Below, piece by piece: positions 38,461 to 48,922 of a stretch of DNA of 64,000 nucleotides. Numbering within the stretch: position 1 is the stretch's first letter; each line of letters begins with the position of its first letter. A program made the translations under genes and the position numbers. The notes below the pieces were generated by a model, which was given only the letters and a program-made list of their open reading frames with translations, did not search any database and was not told the DNA's origin. This DNA is from Azolla caroliniana (lineage: Eukaryota; Polypodiophyta), in the NCBI GenBank assembly GCA_043228905.1, contig JBHGNT010000005.1:9176001-9240000 (forward strand), read 5' to 3'.

Positions 38461-41400
38461 CATCCTAATTATGTAGAGTCAGTACCTAGTTGTGGTTCCA
38501 TTTCATCAAATCAAGTTAGTAGAGTTTTTTCTGCACAAGTCGAGCTTAGCACATCTACAGGTCATCGCGCCCTAGCCTCTGCCCTCCTAGATTCCGGAGC
38601 CAATTCTTGTTTCATGGATCGCGAGTTTGCATTGACTCAAAACATCATCTTGAAAAAACTCCCAAACCCAGTAGCTGTAGGAGTCATCGATGGTCGCCCT
38701 ATAGCATCAGGAGATATAGTCGAAGAGTCTGAACCAATTCGTGTAGTCCTAGGTAATTTGGCTAGTGTCATCTCATTTAACATCATTAGTAGTCCGGAGC
38801 ACTCTCTAGTTCTTGGTCTTCCTTGGTTTGAGTTACATAACCCAACCATTGATTGGAGAAAAAGAACTATTGAAGAGGTCACCGTACAATCCAAGTCTCT
38901 TGAAGCTCCAACTAAGGATCTAGGATCCCCCACAATTTCAACAATCTCTATACATCAATTACGAGAGGATGGAAGAAAGGAAGACATGATGGTATTTGCG
39001 GTTTTAGCAACTCCCTCATCTAGCTCACAAGAATTGGGGGTCCAACTACCAAAGAAGTACATAGAATTCTCCGATGTGTTCGATAAGGTGAAGGCTAATA
39101 GACTACCAGAGCATCGACCATATGATTGCCCAATTGATTTGCAGCCAGGAAAAGAGCCTCCATGGGGACCAATTTATAATCTTTCGCCCACGGAGTTAGA
39201 GGTTCTTCGAGAATATATCGATGAGAACTTGGCAAATGGTTTTATCCAACATTCAAAATCTCCTGCTGGTGCACCCATCTTTTTCGTTAAGAAGAAAGAT
39301 GGTACGCTTCGTATGGTCGTGGATTATCGAGGCTTGAATAAAGTGACCGTTAGAAACCGATATGCTCTCCCATTGATCTCAAGCCTTCTAGAACGCCTCA
39401 GTGAAGCAAAGTATTTCACGAAGTTAGATCTTCGAGGTGCCTACAACCTTGTTCGAATTCGTCCTGGGGATGAATGGAAGACGGCGTTCCGCACTCGCTA
39501 TGGTCATTTTGAGTACACAGTGATGCCTTTTGGCCTCACGAATGCACCAGCAGTCTTCCAACATATGGCGAATGATATTTTTCGAGACTTCCTCGATATC
39601 TTCATCATTGTTTACCTGGATGATATCTTGATCTACTCAAAAACTCAAGAAGAACATGATATACATGTTCGCCAAGTTTTGCAACGGCTACGAGAGTATG
39701 GTCTCTATGCAAAATTGGAGAAGTGTAGTTTCGACCAATGTCAAGTGGAGTTTTTGGGGTACATAGTCTCTTCAAATGGCATCTCTATGGATCCATCAAA
39801 GGTTCAAACAATTTTGGATTGGCAAACACCACAGTCCGTGCGAGATGTGCAATGTTTTTTGGGGTTCGCAAACTTTTATCGCAAGTTCATCAAAGATTAT
39901 TCAAAAATTGTGTTGCCCCTCACTCAACTGACGCACAAGAATCGACCATTTGTATGGAGTATAGATGCGAACTCTGCATTTGAGGGTTTAAAGCAAGCAT
40001 TTACATCCGCACCAATCTTAATCCATGTCGATCCAGTGAGGCGCTTTATACTTGAAGCTGATGCATCGGATTTCGCACTCGGAAGTGTACTATCCCAAAT
40101 TGGTGATGATGGTGAACTGCACCCGGTGGCTTTTCACTCACGAAAATTTGAAGCCGCAGAAATCAACTATGAGATTCACGACAAAGAGCTTCTTGCCATT
40201 GTGGATTCTTTTCAACAATGGCGTCATTTTCTGGAGGGTTCTTCTCAGCAGATTATTGTCTACAATGATCATAAAAATCTAACATACTTTCAAAGTGCTC
40301 GAGTCTTGAATCGACGACAAGCTCGTTGGGCGCAGTTCTTAACTCGTTTCGATTTTGTAATTCTATATCGCCCTGGGATGCAACAAGGAAAAGCAGATGC
40401 TTTATCTAGACGTTCGTATATGGAACTTCAACCTGGAGAGGCCGCATTTGAAAGCCAAAAGAAAATCCTCTTAGGTCCTGATCGTCTACGAATAATGGCA
40501 ATGCATACCATCAACACACCGGGAGATTCAAGGCTTCTTGATTCCATTCGTGAGCAGATTGCGACTGATGTGTTCGCCCAAGAGGTTTTGAGCCATATTA
40601 TCCCAAATCGTGCATCTAGCTCCCAAACTCAAAATCCTCGTCTAGACTACACCCAGTTTAGTTGGCATGATGGGTTACTTTTTCGACAAACTCTCTTGTA
40701 TGTGCCTGACGGTCCTTCTCGACTCAAAGTCATGCAACAATGTCATGACACACCAATGGCGGGACACTTCGGCATCCACAAGACTTTTGAGTTGATTTCT
40801 CGCCGATATTGGTGGCCACGGCTTCGCCATTTTGTTACGGATTATGTTCGTAGCTGTGATACATGTTGCCGATCAAAAAAGCCTCGACATCATCCATATG
40901 GCTTATTACAGCCAATGCCTATTCCGGAGAGCCCATGGAAATCTATTTCCTTGGACTTTATTACGGATCTTCCACCTTCCAAGGGATTTGATTCAATTCT
41001 CACGGTTGTCGATCGTTTTACGAAGATGGCACATTTCCTTCCATGCACAAAGACCATTACTAGTCAAGAGACAGCTGATTTACTCATGCGGGAGGTGTTT
41101 CGCCATCATGGTCTTCCGGATGATATTATCAGTGATCGGGGTCCCCAATTCATCTCGAAATTTTGGCGGCACATGTTCAAACTCTTACATACTTCTTGTA
41201 AACTCTCTTCCGGCTACCATCCAGAGACTAATGGGCAGAGTGAGCGCACCAACCAAACAGTCGAACAATATCTACGTTGTTTTGTCAACTATCAACAAGA
41301 TGATTGGGTGGATTTACTACCTTTGGCAGAATTTGCTTATAACAACTCCGAGCATTCTTCTACTGGATATTCCCCATTTTTTGCAAACATTGGGTACCAT

Positions 41401-42063
41401 CCTCGTTGGACGATGCTTGAACATCCTGAACTCCCAAAAAACCCAGCTGCTGAAGATCGGCTCACTCGACTCCAAGAAGTTCAGGATATGCTTTTGCATC
41501 ATTTATGTGAAGCCCAAAACACTCAAAAGAAGATTCCTGACCGTCATCGGCGTGATTCATCGACTACATTTCAAGTAGGCGATCGTGTATGGCTCTTACA
41601 AGGTAGCATTAAAACGACCCGACCTTGCTACAAATTGGATTATCAACGTTTTGGCCCATATTTCATAAGTGGTAAGATCAATGATGTGATATTTCGTCTT
41701 AATCTTCCTCCTCATATGCGTCTTCACCCGGTCTTCCATGTTTCACTTTTGGAGCCCTACACAACGAGCTCTATTCCGGGTCGTGTTACACCTCCCCCAC
41801 CTCCAATTGACGTTTCCAATGGCTCTGAATATGAGGTTGCCGCTATCCTCGACTCCAAGATCATTCGCAACAAACTATTCTACTTGGTTGATTGGTTAGG
41901 CTATACACCTAATGATCGAACATGGGAGCCTGCCGAACATCTTGCCAATGCCTCCGACATGGTTGTTGCATTTCACAACCAATATCCTCATAAACCAAGT
42001 CTGAACTCTTTTCTTCCGACTCGTGCAACTCGTCATCGAAAAAAAGGGGGGATAATGTCATGA
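38455..42063 (+). CDS. pol: Element D pol: protease, reverse transcriptase, RNase H, integrase, chromodomain
   Basis: An open frame of about 1200 codons entered by frameshift; the given start is only the first near-cognate codon. Protease: ALLDSGANSCFMD (residue about 45, intact D-S-G). Reverse transcriptase: VVDYRGLNKVTVRNRYALP, KLDLRGAYNLVRI and YLDDILIYSK near residue 390. RNase H: LEADASDFALGSVLSQ, DKELLAIVDSF, KADALSRRS (residues 530-655). Integrase: zinc module ending CDTCCRSKK, then the catalytic core with Asp in SLDFITDLP, Asp in ISDRGPQF and Glu in NGQSERTNQ (residues 765-960). A GPY/F-type module follows (LDYQRFGPYFISGKIND). A C-terminal chromodomain (YEVAAILDSK...LVDWLGYTPNDRTWEP, residues about 1120-1180) may guide integration to marked chromatin. 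No disruption is seen. Confidence 0.95.
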   Translation: MDHPNYVESVPSCGSISSNQVSRVFSAQVELSTSTGHRALASALLDSGANSCFMDREFALTQNIILKKLPNPVAVGVIDGRPIASGDIVEESEPIRVVLGNLASVISFNIISSPEHSLVLGLPWFELHNPTIDWRKRTIEEVTVQSKSLEAPTKDLGSPTISTISIHQLREDGRKEDMMVFAVLATPSSSSQELGVQLPKKYIEFSDVFDKVKANRLPEHRPYDCPIDLQPGKEPPWGPIYNLSPTELEVLREYIDENLANGFIQHSKSPAGAPIFFVKKKDGTLRMVVDYRGLNKVTVRNRYALPLISSLLERLSEAKYFTKLDLRGAYNLVRIRPGDEWKTAFRTRYGHFEYTVMPFGLTNAPAVFQHMANDIFRDFLDIFIIVYLDDILIYSKTQEEHDIHVRQVLQRLREYGLYAKLEKCSFDQCQVEFLGYIVSSNGISMDPSKVQTILDWQTPQSVRDVQCFLGFANFYRKFIKDYSKIVLPLTQLTHKNRPFVWSIDANSAFEGLKQAFTSAPILIHVDPVRRFILEADASDFALGSVLSQIGDDGELHPVAFHSRKFEAAEINYEIHDKELLAIVDSFQQWRHFLEGSSQQIIVYNDHKNLTYFQSARVLNRRQARWAQFLTRFDFVILYRPGMQQGKADALSRRSYMELQPGEAAFESQKKILLGPDRLRIMAMHTINTPGDSRLLDSIREQIATDVFAQEVLSHIIPNRASSSQTQNPRLDYTQFSWHDGLLFRQTLLYVPDGPSRLKVMQQCHDTPMAGHFGIHKTFELISRRYWWPRLRHFVTDYVRSCDTCCRSKKPRHHPYGLLQPMPIPESPWKSISLDFITDLPPSKGFDSILTVVDRFTKMAHFLPCTKTITSQETADLLMREVFRHHGLPDDIISDRGPQFISKFWRHMFKLLHTSCKLSSGYHPETNGQSERTNQTVEQYLRCFVNYQQDDWVDLLPLAEFAYNNSEHSSTGYSPFFANIGYHPRWTMLEHPELPKNPAAEDRLTRLQEVQDMLLHHLCEAQNTQKKIPDRHRRDSSTTFQVGDRVWLLQGSIKTTRPCYKLDYQRFGPYFISGKINDVIFRLNLPPHMRLHPVFHVSLLEPYTTSSIPGRVTPPPPPIDVSNGSEYEVAAILDSKIIRNKLFYLVDWLGYTPNDRTWEPAEHLANASDMVVAFHNQYPHKPSLNSFLPTRATRHRKKGGIMS

Positions 42064-42604
42064 AGACATACATCTTGGCTTATCATGACATTCATCTTGG
42101 CGAACCAGGAATCGAACCCATAACCTCTTGGTTTACATATTGTACTTTAACCATTGTAATAACATATGTGAGATGTAATCATAATAATTATATGTTTAGT
42201 TATTACGAGATATTTAGAACATTCTAGATTATTCTAGAATGTTCTTGAATATTTCATGATTATATTTATTATTATTATTATTCATAAATATCTAAAATAT
42301 TCTAGAACATTCTAGAATACTCCATAAGGGCCTATAAATAAGAGTCCATACACTCATCACAACTCATTCGGTTCAACACCAGTCTTTAGCCCTTAGCCTA
42401 CTCCTTGTAATCTTCTTCCTCATAATATAATCTCATTCCCATTTCTTATCTCTCACGTATACTTTTCTCTCTCTCGCACTCTCTCCCTCTTTCACTCTCT
42501 TTTGCTATCACTATCGCTATCTCTACCGCTCTCGCCATCTCTATCGTTATCGTTATCTCTATCGCCATCGCTCTCTCTCTGCTTCCTACTCTAGAGTCAC
42601 GACA
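42056..42604 (+). repeat. Element D 3' LTR
   Basis: 549 bp, preceded by the polypurine tract AAAAAAAGGGGGGATAA. It equals the 5' LTR apart from the single copy of the 57-bp unit. The same heat-shock elements, TATA box and predicted start are present. Confidence 0.93.
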
Positions 42605-42617
42605 GTTTGAACCGAAT
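42605..42617 (+). other. 13-nt primer footprint beyond the 3' LTR of element D
   Basis: GTTTGAACCGAAT is identical to the 13 nt just inside the 5' LTR (37216-37228). It equals GT plus the complement of the predicted 11-nt self-primer, and it ends exactly at the predicted primer 5' end. LINE M sequence resumes after it. Confidence 0.75.
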
Positions 42618-44270
42618 TATTCCCTTATTGACATCATCAATATCGATACATGTAGTGCATGGAGTTTCAATTTTCTCAACCATAGGAGCCACACCTTCAT
42701 GCATATATAATCTTTGTACATAGTCTAGCATCTCTTCATTTGTAAAATGACCTTTCACATCTTCTTTCTTACCCTTGAGTTGTCCTCATGCTAATTTTGG
42801 TTTGAGCTTAAACAAGTTTTTCTTTTTCATCTCTTGCATTTGGAAATATCTTCTTTTCTTTCTCCTCACTACTTTCTTAAATATGTGCCATGCAACAATC
42901 TTTTCATTCCCCCCTTCTATGGACTTAAACCATTTGAGATACATCTTACATTCATCGTCGAACCAAGAATTACATGGAAAACTACACACCTTATGCCCAC
43001 CCACATGTCTCTTAAAGCATTGATATCCAACCTTAAGGATTATATCCTTCAAATGTTGCCAATTTTCTTTAACATCGTTGCTTAGAGAAAAATTTAACAA
43101 ATGGTTTTTCACTTCATTTGCATACATCTTAGCTTTTTCGTAACAAGGTCGGATGATACATCTCTTTTCGTCTTTCACTTCACGACATCTAGTGGAATGT
43201 GGAATTGCAAGCTCTATGTACAATGGCTTGTGGTCTAAGTCCGGAGATAGAGAACCAACTTTAAACACATTCACCAATGATAGATCACATGCCAACATTA
43301 ATGCATAATCAACCACACTTCCTCCACCCGAGGATGGTAAACATGTGAGCACATTTGTCAATGGGAATGCCTTTATATCATTTAGGATAATCAAGTTTGT
43401 GCAATTTAGCATATGTATCAAAAGTTTTCCATAATCTGACATGACACAATCCTCTGCCTCACGCAATAGACAATGTTCTACTACATTTTCTTCAAATGTC
43501 TCCATGTTTTGGAAATTTCCAACTCTTGCATTGAAGTCTCCCATAATTAAAACTTTACCAAGCTTCTCAAATGAAAGTATATTATGGCATAACTCTGTAA
43601 AAGGATCATCACAATCAGTAGTTTGAGTCTTTGTGAGGAATGTAACATGCAACTATATACAACTTCTCTTTCCCCAAATTAACCTCTATCCATATGTATC
43701 TCCTATAGTCATCATATTTGCATACTTTGATAGAATTATCTAAGCTCACATGGTAGATACATACTATCCCGACACGCCCAATATTCCCTTTGGAGTGAGG
43801 CCATATCGATTTTATGAGGTAACCGTCTATCTTAGGTTATACATTTTGCCTCATGCTCCCATGTTTCAGCCAAAAATATAATATCCATACCTTGAGCTAC
43901 ATCATTGAGTCCTAAACCCTTATTCCATGGATATCCTCTACAATTCCAAAACATTACTTTCAATCGTGAAGCACTTATAGTCCCATAGGTCATTGCTTGC
44001 TATGCATTTTGATTTGCTTTCCGAGATGCATATGCTTGCCTTCTACGTTCTTGCTCTTGTGGAGTTCTATCCTCCATTACAAAATAACTTGTCCCTTTTA
44101 AGTACACCTTACTACTATCTAGAATCATTGCCCTTTTATGTTCATCGAGGATTGTACAAACAATAGCTCAAGATGTCTTTCCCTCTTGTTGCTTTTTGCC
44201 AACCTGATGTGCGGCATATACAATAACATCTCGCATAGCAAAGTGATCCTCAAAGAATTTCGTAATATTT
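42618..44270 (-). pseudogene. LINE M, N-terminal region and APE-type endonuclease
   Basis: Minus strand from about 44270. A leader region reads ITKFFEDHFAMRDVIVYAAHQVGKKQ...LKGTSYFVMEDRTPQEQERRRQAYASRKAN. The apurinic-type endonuclease follows: LKVMFWNCRGYPWNKG (about 43955), DIIFLAETWEHEA, GIVCIYHVSLDNSI, ACYIPHKDSNY, VLIMGDFNARVGNF, SVVDYALM and LSPDLDHKPL (about 43240). The downstream linker reads VKNHLLNFSLSNDVKENW...SWFDDECKMY. A frameshift near 43650 and stops make it non-functional. It is separated from its reverse transcriptase (34600-36609) by element D. Confidence 0.85.
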
Positions 44271-44283
44271 TAAAAGAGAAAAT

Positions 44284-46160
44284 ATGAATGGGCATCTTGG
44301 AGCCCTCCAATGCTCCTTATAGAAGTGGATGGTTCACATTCCAAAAGAAGGATGGGAGACTCAATTTTATATAAGACATGTTGCAAGGAAATCGAGTCAC
44401 CATTCAAAATTTTGGCATGGGACCCATAACGATGAATTTATAGAAATGTTCATTGAAAGAGCTATATAGTTGATGGGTCATCTCTACTCAAGATGTCACC
44501 AATTCCAGCTCACAATTGTTAGCCAAGACATCACCTCAATTAAGACTCCAATAAGACTATTATGACTTTTTTAGAGGATATACCTATTAAAGGTTGTGAG
44601 AAAAGGGTTAAGGACGAAGAGTTTGATTGATCGACAAGCGAAAATTTGTCAGTGATCACATAACGAATTCTAAAAAATTGTTGAAAAGACTAGAAGAAGT
44701 CCATTTCATGTTGTTTAGTCCAAAATCAATATTCAATGTTCAAAAGGTATTATTGATGGGACATATTTGCGAGCCATACAGAAGAAAGCCAAGTCCATCA
44801 ATATTAATTGCAATTCTGAGTATGAAGGAAGAATGTGTAAATGTGTCGAGGGTACGTACGAAGGTTTTTGTGCACATGTGTGTTTTATTGTAGATGGATT
44901 TTGCCTTATGCCCACATCACCAGCCTATTGTACCAACTATTACAAAAAGGAGAAGCATTCATGTGGATAGAAGAACACATAAATGCAATAAAATAATTAA
45001 AGGATTAGGCTAAGGCTCTAACACTAAAGGAACATGTTTACACCAGATTGATGATTCTCATAGTTTGTTCAAATCCAATCAAGATTGGATAGGTGATAAG
45101 TCAATAAGATGATGAAAGGGAAAGATATCCAATGGTTCCTAGAAACAGAAAAATATGGTCAAGAGATCAAAGAAATTTATATAAACATATGAGAGCGTCA
45201 TGGAAGGAACAAAGTTGGACAAGGAAGAACTTCTCAAACTTTAGAAAGAAGGCTCAAAAATCATCCTACATCAAAGGCAATTGTGAAAGTCCTCAAATTT
45301 CAAATTAAGAAATCCACAATGAGTTATTTGTAAACAAGAGCAATAAGAACAGATATTACAAGAGGGACATGATAGGGTTCTATAATGACATGAAGAGGTA
45401 CATTGATACTAACCAAACTTGTCAATTTTATTCAAATATCAAACATAGAGAAGAGCTAAACCAAACCAATTCGCCAAGTGTACATTTTTACAAGATGACA
45501 CTATGCTTACACGGTTTGGGCAACAAAAGTACTTAGTACTAATCAGGGAAGACCTCACAAATCAAGTGGAGGGTAGAGCACTAAGGTTGAAGACTACATG
45601 AGTAGTTTCTAGATATGTGTGTGTCTATGAAAAGTAGTGGTTGATAGAGGAGAGGTTAATTATGATAAAGCCTAGGAGTTCTTTTAGAAAATTGGTGTTG
45701 GCAACAACATATAATCTAAAGTTAGAAAAATAGAAAGAGGGCATGGATTAATAGTTAAAGCTTTAACAAAAGCTTTTAAAGGTCATGCAAGTAATTGGCC
45801 AAAGATCCATTTGCCTTATGGGCTGATACAACACATACTTTTGTAATAGGGTGTATGGTAATAGACTCACAAATCAAATCCGACAACTTGAATGTAAATT
45901 TGAAGATGTATAAAGGGCAACAAGGAAACTAAAAGAAGCACGGATGAAGCAGAAAGAAAGTTTTGATACAATAAAAAGAATAAGGGCACAAAAAATTCAA
46001 GACCAAGGTTGGGTATTGATGCTAGACAGTAGCCTGGACAACTAGTATAGTACTGATAGGAAGTTTGCAAAAAGGTCATTTGAGCCTTACGAAGTAAGCA
46101 AGGTTACATACAAAAGCAGGTCCTACTACCTTAACAAGTTAGATGGAATCAAGATATAGA
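44284..46160 (+). pseudogene. Decayed fungal-like Ty3 relic (element F lineage), RT to integrase C-terminus
   Basis: It reads GILEPSNAPYRSGWFTFQKKDGRLNFI at the left, matching GFLESSNAPYSNRWFTVPKKNGSLRFI of element F. Then come LEDIPIKGCEK, LKRLEEVHFMLFSPKSIFNVQKVLLMGHICEPYRRKPSP (F: LRKLEDVHLTLSSEKSAFGQEEILVVGHLCGPYGRRPSP) and further traces of integrase up to about 46160. Stops are frequent and the identity is low, so this is the oldest relic of the lineage in the window. No LTR is recognisable. Confidence 0.7.
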
Positions 46161-46332
46161 CTCCAATTGCAAGCAAGAATTAAAGTGTCGACAATGGTTT
46201 GGCTCAAACCTAAACCGAACCGTTAAACCATTATTAAATGGTTAGGTGGTTCGGTTCGGTTTTGTTCAAGCTTGAATAATCAATCAAAGCTCGATTCACT
46301 TTGGCTTGAGCCATGCTACTTTTCAATTGATA

Positions 46333-46416
<84 letters not shown>

Positions 46417-46640
46417 AAGGTGCCACATCCCTCTTGTCCCAAAAATTGAGAGGAAAAAAGAAACCAAAAATATCAATAATTGATTTAAGGTTCAGTTTGT
46501 TTGGCTAACCACAAGGTTCGGCTCGGTTCAAGTTTAACCTTCCTTAAATAGTGTCAAACCGATTAAGCTAAAACCGAATTGTTCCCAATTCCTAGCAAAA
46601 GGATAAAGATTTTTAAGAAGAGGGAAGTTCCTAAACTTGA
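46161..46640. repeat. Non-coding stretch with (GT)n(GA)n microsatellite
   Basis: No gene is seen. A compound microsatellite of about 26 GT units (46333-46385) followed by about 13 GA units (46386-46412) sits in AT-rich sequence with scattered GGTTCGGTT motifs in both orientations. Confidence 0.8.
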
Positions 46641-48104
46641 CTTGACAAAACATGTTGAGAATAGCTTTGAAGAACGAGATGAGTGAACTTGGAAGCATCT
46701 CAATATTGGGAACTCTACCACACGGTCATGGGTAAGGACTGTCCCCTTGCATGGAAGCGACTACGGGAACCGAGACCACAAACACCCATTCAGGATACCA
46801 ACACTTGGCACACAGATACAAAGAGACTCTACCATGTCCTGAACCAACCACCCATTCCAATGCCTTCCACACCTCGACCTACCGTGGGGACACTTTTTAC
46901 GACCTCTAGGGTCATGAAGGTCATAAAAAATTTACAACACAGGAAATCCATGGACCACACAGGATTGCGAGCCGAACACATCATATATGCTCAAGAGTGC
47001 CTAGCCCCTGTTTTCCACCACAATGGACCATGAACATAGTGGCCCCTATACATAAAAGAGGGGACCCAATGGACCCAAATACATATAGGACCATTATGAT
47101 AGTTCATACGCTCGTTAAACTATATGGTGCAGTAATGGAAGCAGAGCTTGGCGATTATAAGGAAACCTTAAGTCTTCGAGCACCTGTAGCATGCTCGATT
47201 TAGGCGAGCCTTCTCCACTATTGACCATATCTTCACATGTAGATGCTTAATTGACTAGACGAAGGTTCGCAAGAAGAAACTATATTGTTGCTTTGTGGAC
47301 TTCCGCAAAGCCTCTGACACAGTTCCTAGGGAGCGGTTCTTTGATAGGCTTAAAAGCTTGGAGATACCAAATGACATGATTTGCGCCATCTATGCTCTAT
47401 ATGAGCAAGTTTCTAGGTGCGTAAGATGCCCATGTCGCCTATCTAATTGCTTCACTAGCACCATTGGTGTAAAACAGGGTTGCCCCCTATCACCGACTCT
47501 TTTTGGATCTACATTAATGAGATCACTGATTTTATTGCTCGTAAGGGAGGCAACGGAGTAGCCATTGGGGGTACACAAGTTAGTCTCTTACTCTACGCAG
47601 ATGACATCGTCTTGCTCTCGGAGTCTAAACACGACCTACAAAAGCATCTTAATGCCCTAGATGAATTTTGCACGCAACGAGGACTGGTAGTGAATCTAAC
47701 GAAAACGAAAGTCCTTACCTTTCATATCTCATCTCGAGTGAGGAGTAAATGTCACCTAATCCTCTCTCATAAACCAGTTGAGGTAGTTCGATCATATGTA
47801 TATCTGGGAGTCCCTTTTATTTCTCATTTAGGTAAATTCTCAATGACCGAGGCAGCCAAAGATAGGCTAACGAGAGGGTATGCATCCCTATCACTCTTAG
47901 AGAGACAATTCCACCACGCATACTTTCAAGAGCCACGGACTAAGGGATGGCTCTTTGACTCATTAGTGAGCCCTTCCCTCATGTATGCATCAATAGTATG
48001 GGCTGACGCGAAATATGCAGAATATTACTCGACCACAGCCGAGTCTCAGATTGTGTCGTTTAGAATCGAAACACCGAGAATGGGAATGGAGGGTAAATAC
48101 ACGT
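46641..48104 (+). pseudogene. LINE L, reverse transcriptase (5' of the element F insertion)
   Basis: Non-LTR reverse transcriptase in several frames: VMKVIKNLQHRKSMDHTGLRAEHI, IVAPIHKRGDPMDPNTYRTIMIV, CFVDFRKASDTVPRERFFDRL, GVKQGCPLSPTLFG, the intact catalytic LLYADDIVLLSES (about 47593), and YVYLGVPFISH. Frameshifts near 47030, 47200 and 47510 break it. It stops at 48104, where element F inserted at ACGT; later LINE sequence appears at 60614-61555. It is related to LINE M but a distinct family. Confidence 0.85.
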
Positions 48105-48857
48105 TGTCGTAGTGTAATTCGGACACTACGTGAAAATTACATTTTTGTCCCTTTGGATGGAGCCGGATAAAGAAGGCCTTTCGGTAAGGACCGAAACCGG
48201 TAAGGAGACCCGGCAAGAGCCGGATGAAGAAGGCCGGTGAGACCGGATGAAGAGACATATTTGTAAATAGCAAAAAGTATAAAAATATATATTACATGCA
48301 TAGGGCAAGATTCAAACCTTGTACCTCCATGATAATAATGTTAAGCCTTACCACTATACTAACATATTATGAATTTTAAAGTTATACTAAACTTTATCCC
48401 ATGTAAACCTTCTAGATATGCATGGTACAAAAAGTTATTCATGCATACACACTCGAGTTAAAAAGAAAAAAAGATGGGATAGAAAGCTAATCATGCACAT
48501 GCAGTGTGCATGAAAACTAAAGTTAGGAAAAGCATGATGCTTGCATGGGATAAACTTAGACTCTTCCAACAATATATAAGGAAGAGAAGAAGATGTATAG
48601 TGGTTGTTGATTATTTTACAAGGGTTCATTAATATAATATATTAGTGGGATTCACGAATTTGCTAACTATTTTTCTCTCTTAATCTAAGTACTCACTAAT
48701 ATACTATACTCGTGGGATTCACGAGTTTTTCATATCTTTCTTTCTTACAACATATTTCATATTCTTCATTGCCTTCGAATTTTCTTTTCTCCTAGTCCAA
48801 AACCTCAGTGGTTCCCACCCGACTCACGCAAACAATCCGGCGCCGAAAGGCACGACA
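48105..48857 (+). repeat. Element F 5' LTR
   Basis: 753 bp, TGTCGTAGTG...AAAGGCACGACA. CCGG-rich repeats lie at 48165-48245. A tRNA-like antisense module follows at about 48290-48375 (minus strand TTAGTATAGTGGTAAGGC, then GGTTTGAATCTTGCCC), resembling A and B boxes. A TATA-like ATATATAAGG lies near 48574. Several CATGCA/TGCATG motifs occur. Confidence 0.88.
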
Positions 48858-48861
48858 CAAG

Positions 48862-48880
48862 TGGTGAACCCGACGTGAAC
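48862..48880 (+). other. Element F primer-binding site
   Basis: TGGTGAACCCGACGTGAAC, 4 nt after the LTR end. It matches the site of element B except for two bases. The primer tRNA was not identified. Confidence 0.7.
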
Positions 48881-48922
48881 ACGGGTGGCAAGGAGATGGA
48901 AAATTAACCGGAGGCTAACAAC

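Larger units (their letters stand above)
36610..42604 (+). mobile_element. Element D: intact chromodomain Ty3/gypsy retrotransposon
   Basis: LTR (606 bp), gag, pol with protease, reverse transcriptase, RNase H, integrase and chromodomain, LTR (549 bp), all without a stop or frameshift. The LTRs look identical apart from a 57-bp tandem duplication in the 5' copy. It sits inside LINE M in opposite orientation. There is no target duplication. Instead the 3' LTR is followed by a 13-nt copy of the internal sequence next to the 5' LTR, and three codons of the LINE seem to be missing. The domain order and the self-priming signature resemble the Tf1/Tcn1 group of chromoviruses. Confidence 0.93.

Noticed and set aside
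36610-42617. A target duplication for element D (CTTGC, or TTCCC with flanking changes)
   Set aside because: Left flank CTTGC and right flank TATTC or GTTTG do not match. The TTCCC on both sides is at different distances from the ends.
46272-46508. Frames across the (GT)n(GA)n microsatellite
   Set aside because: Low-complexity dipeptide repeats with no homology or conserved flanks.
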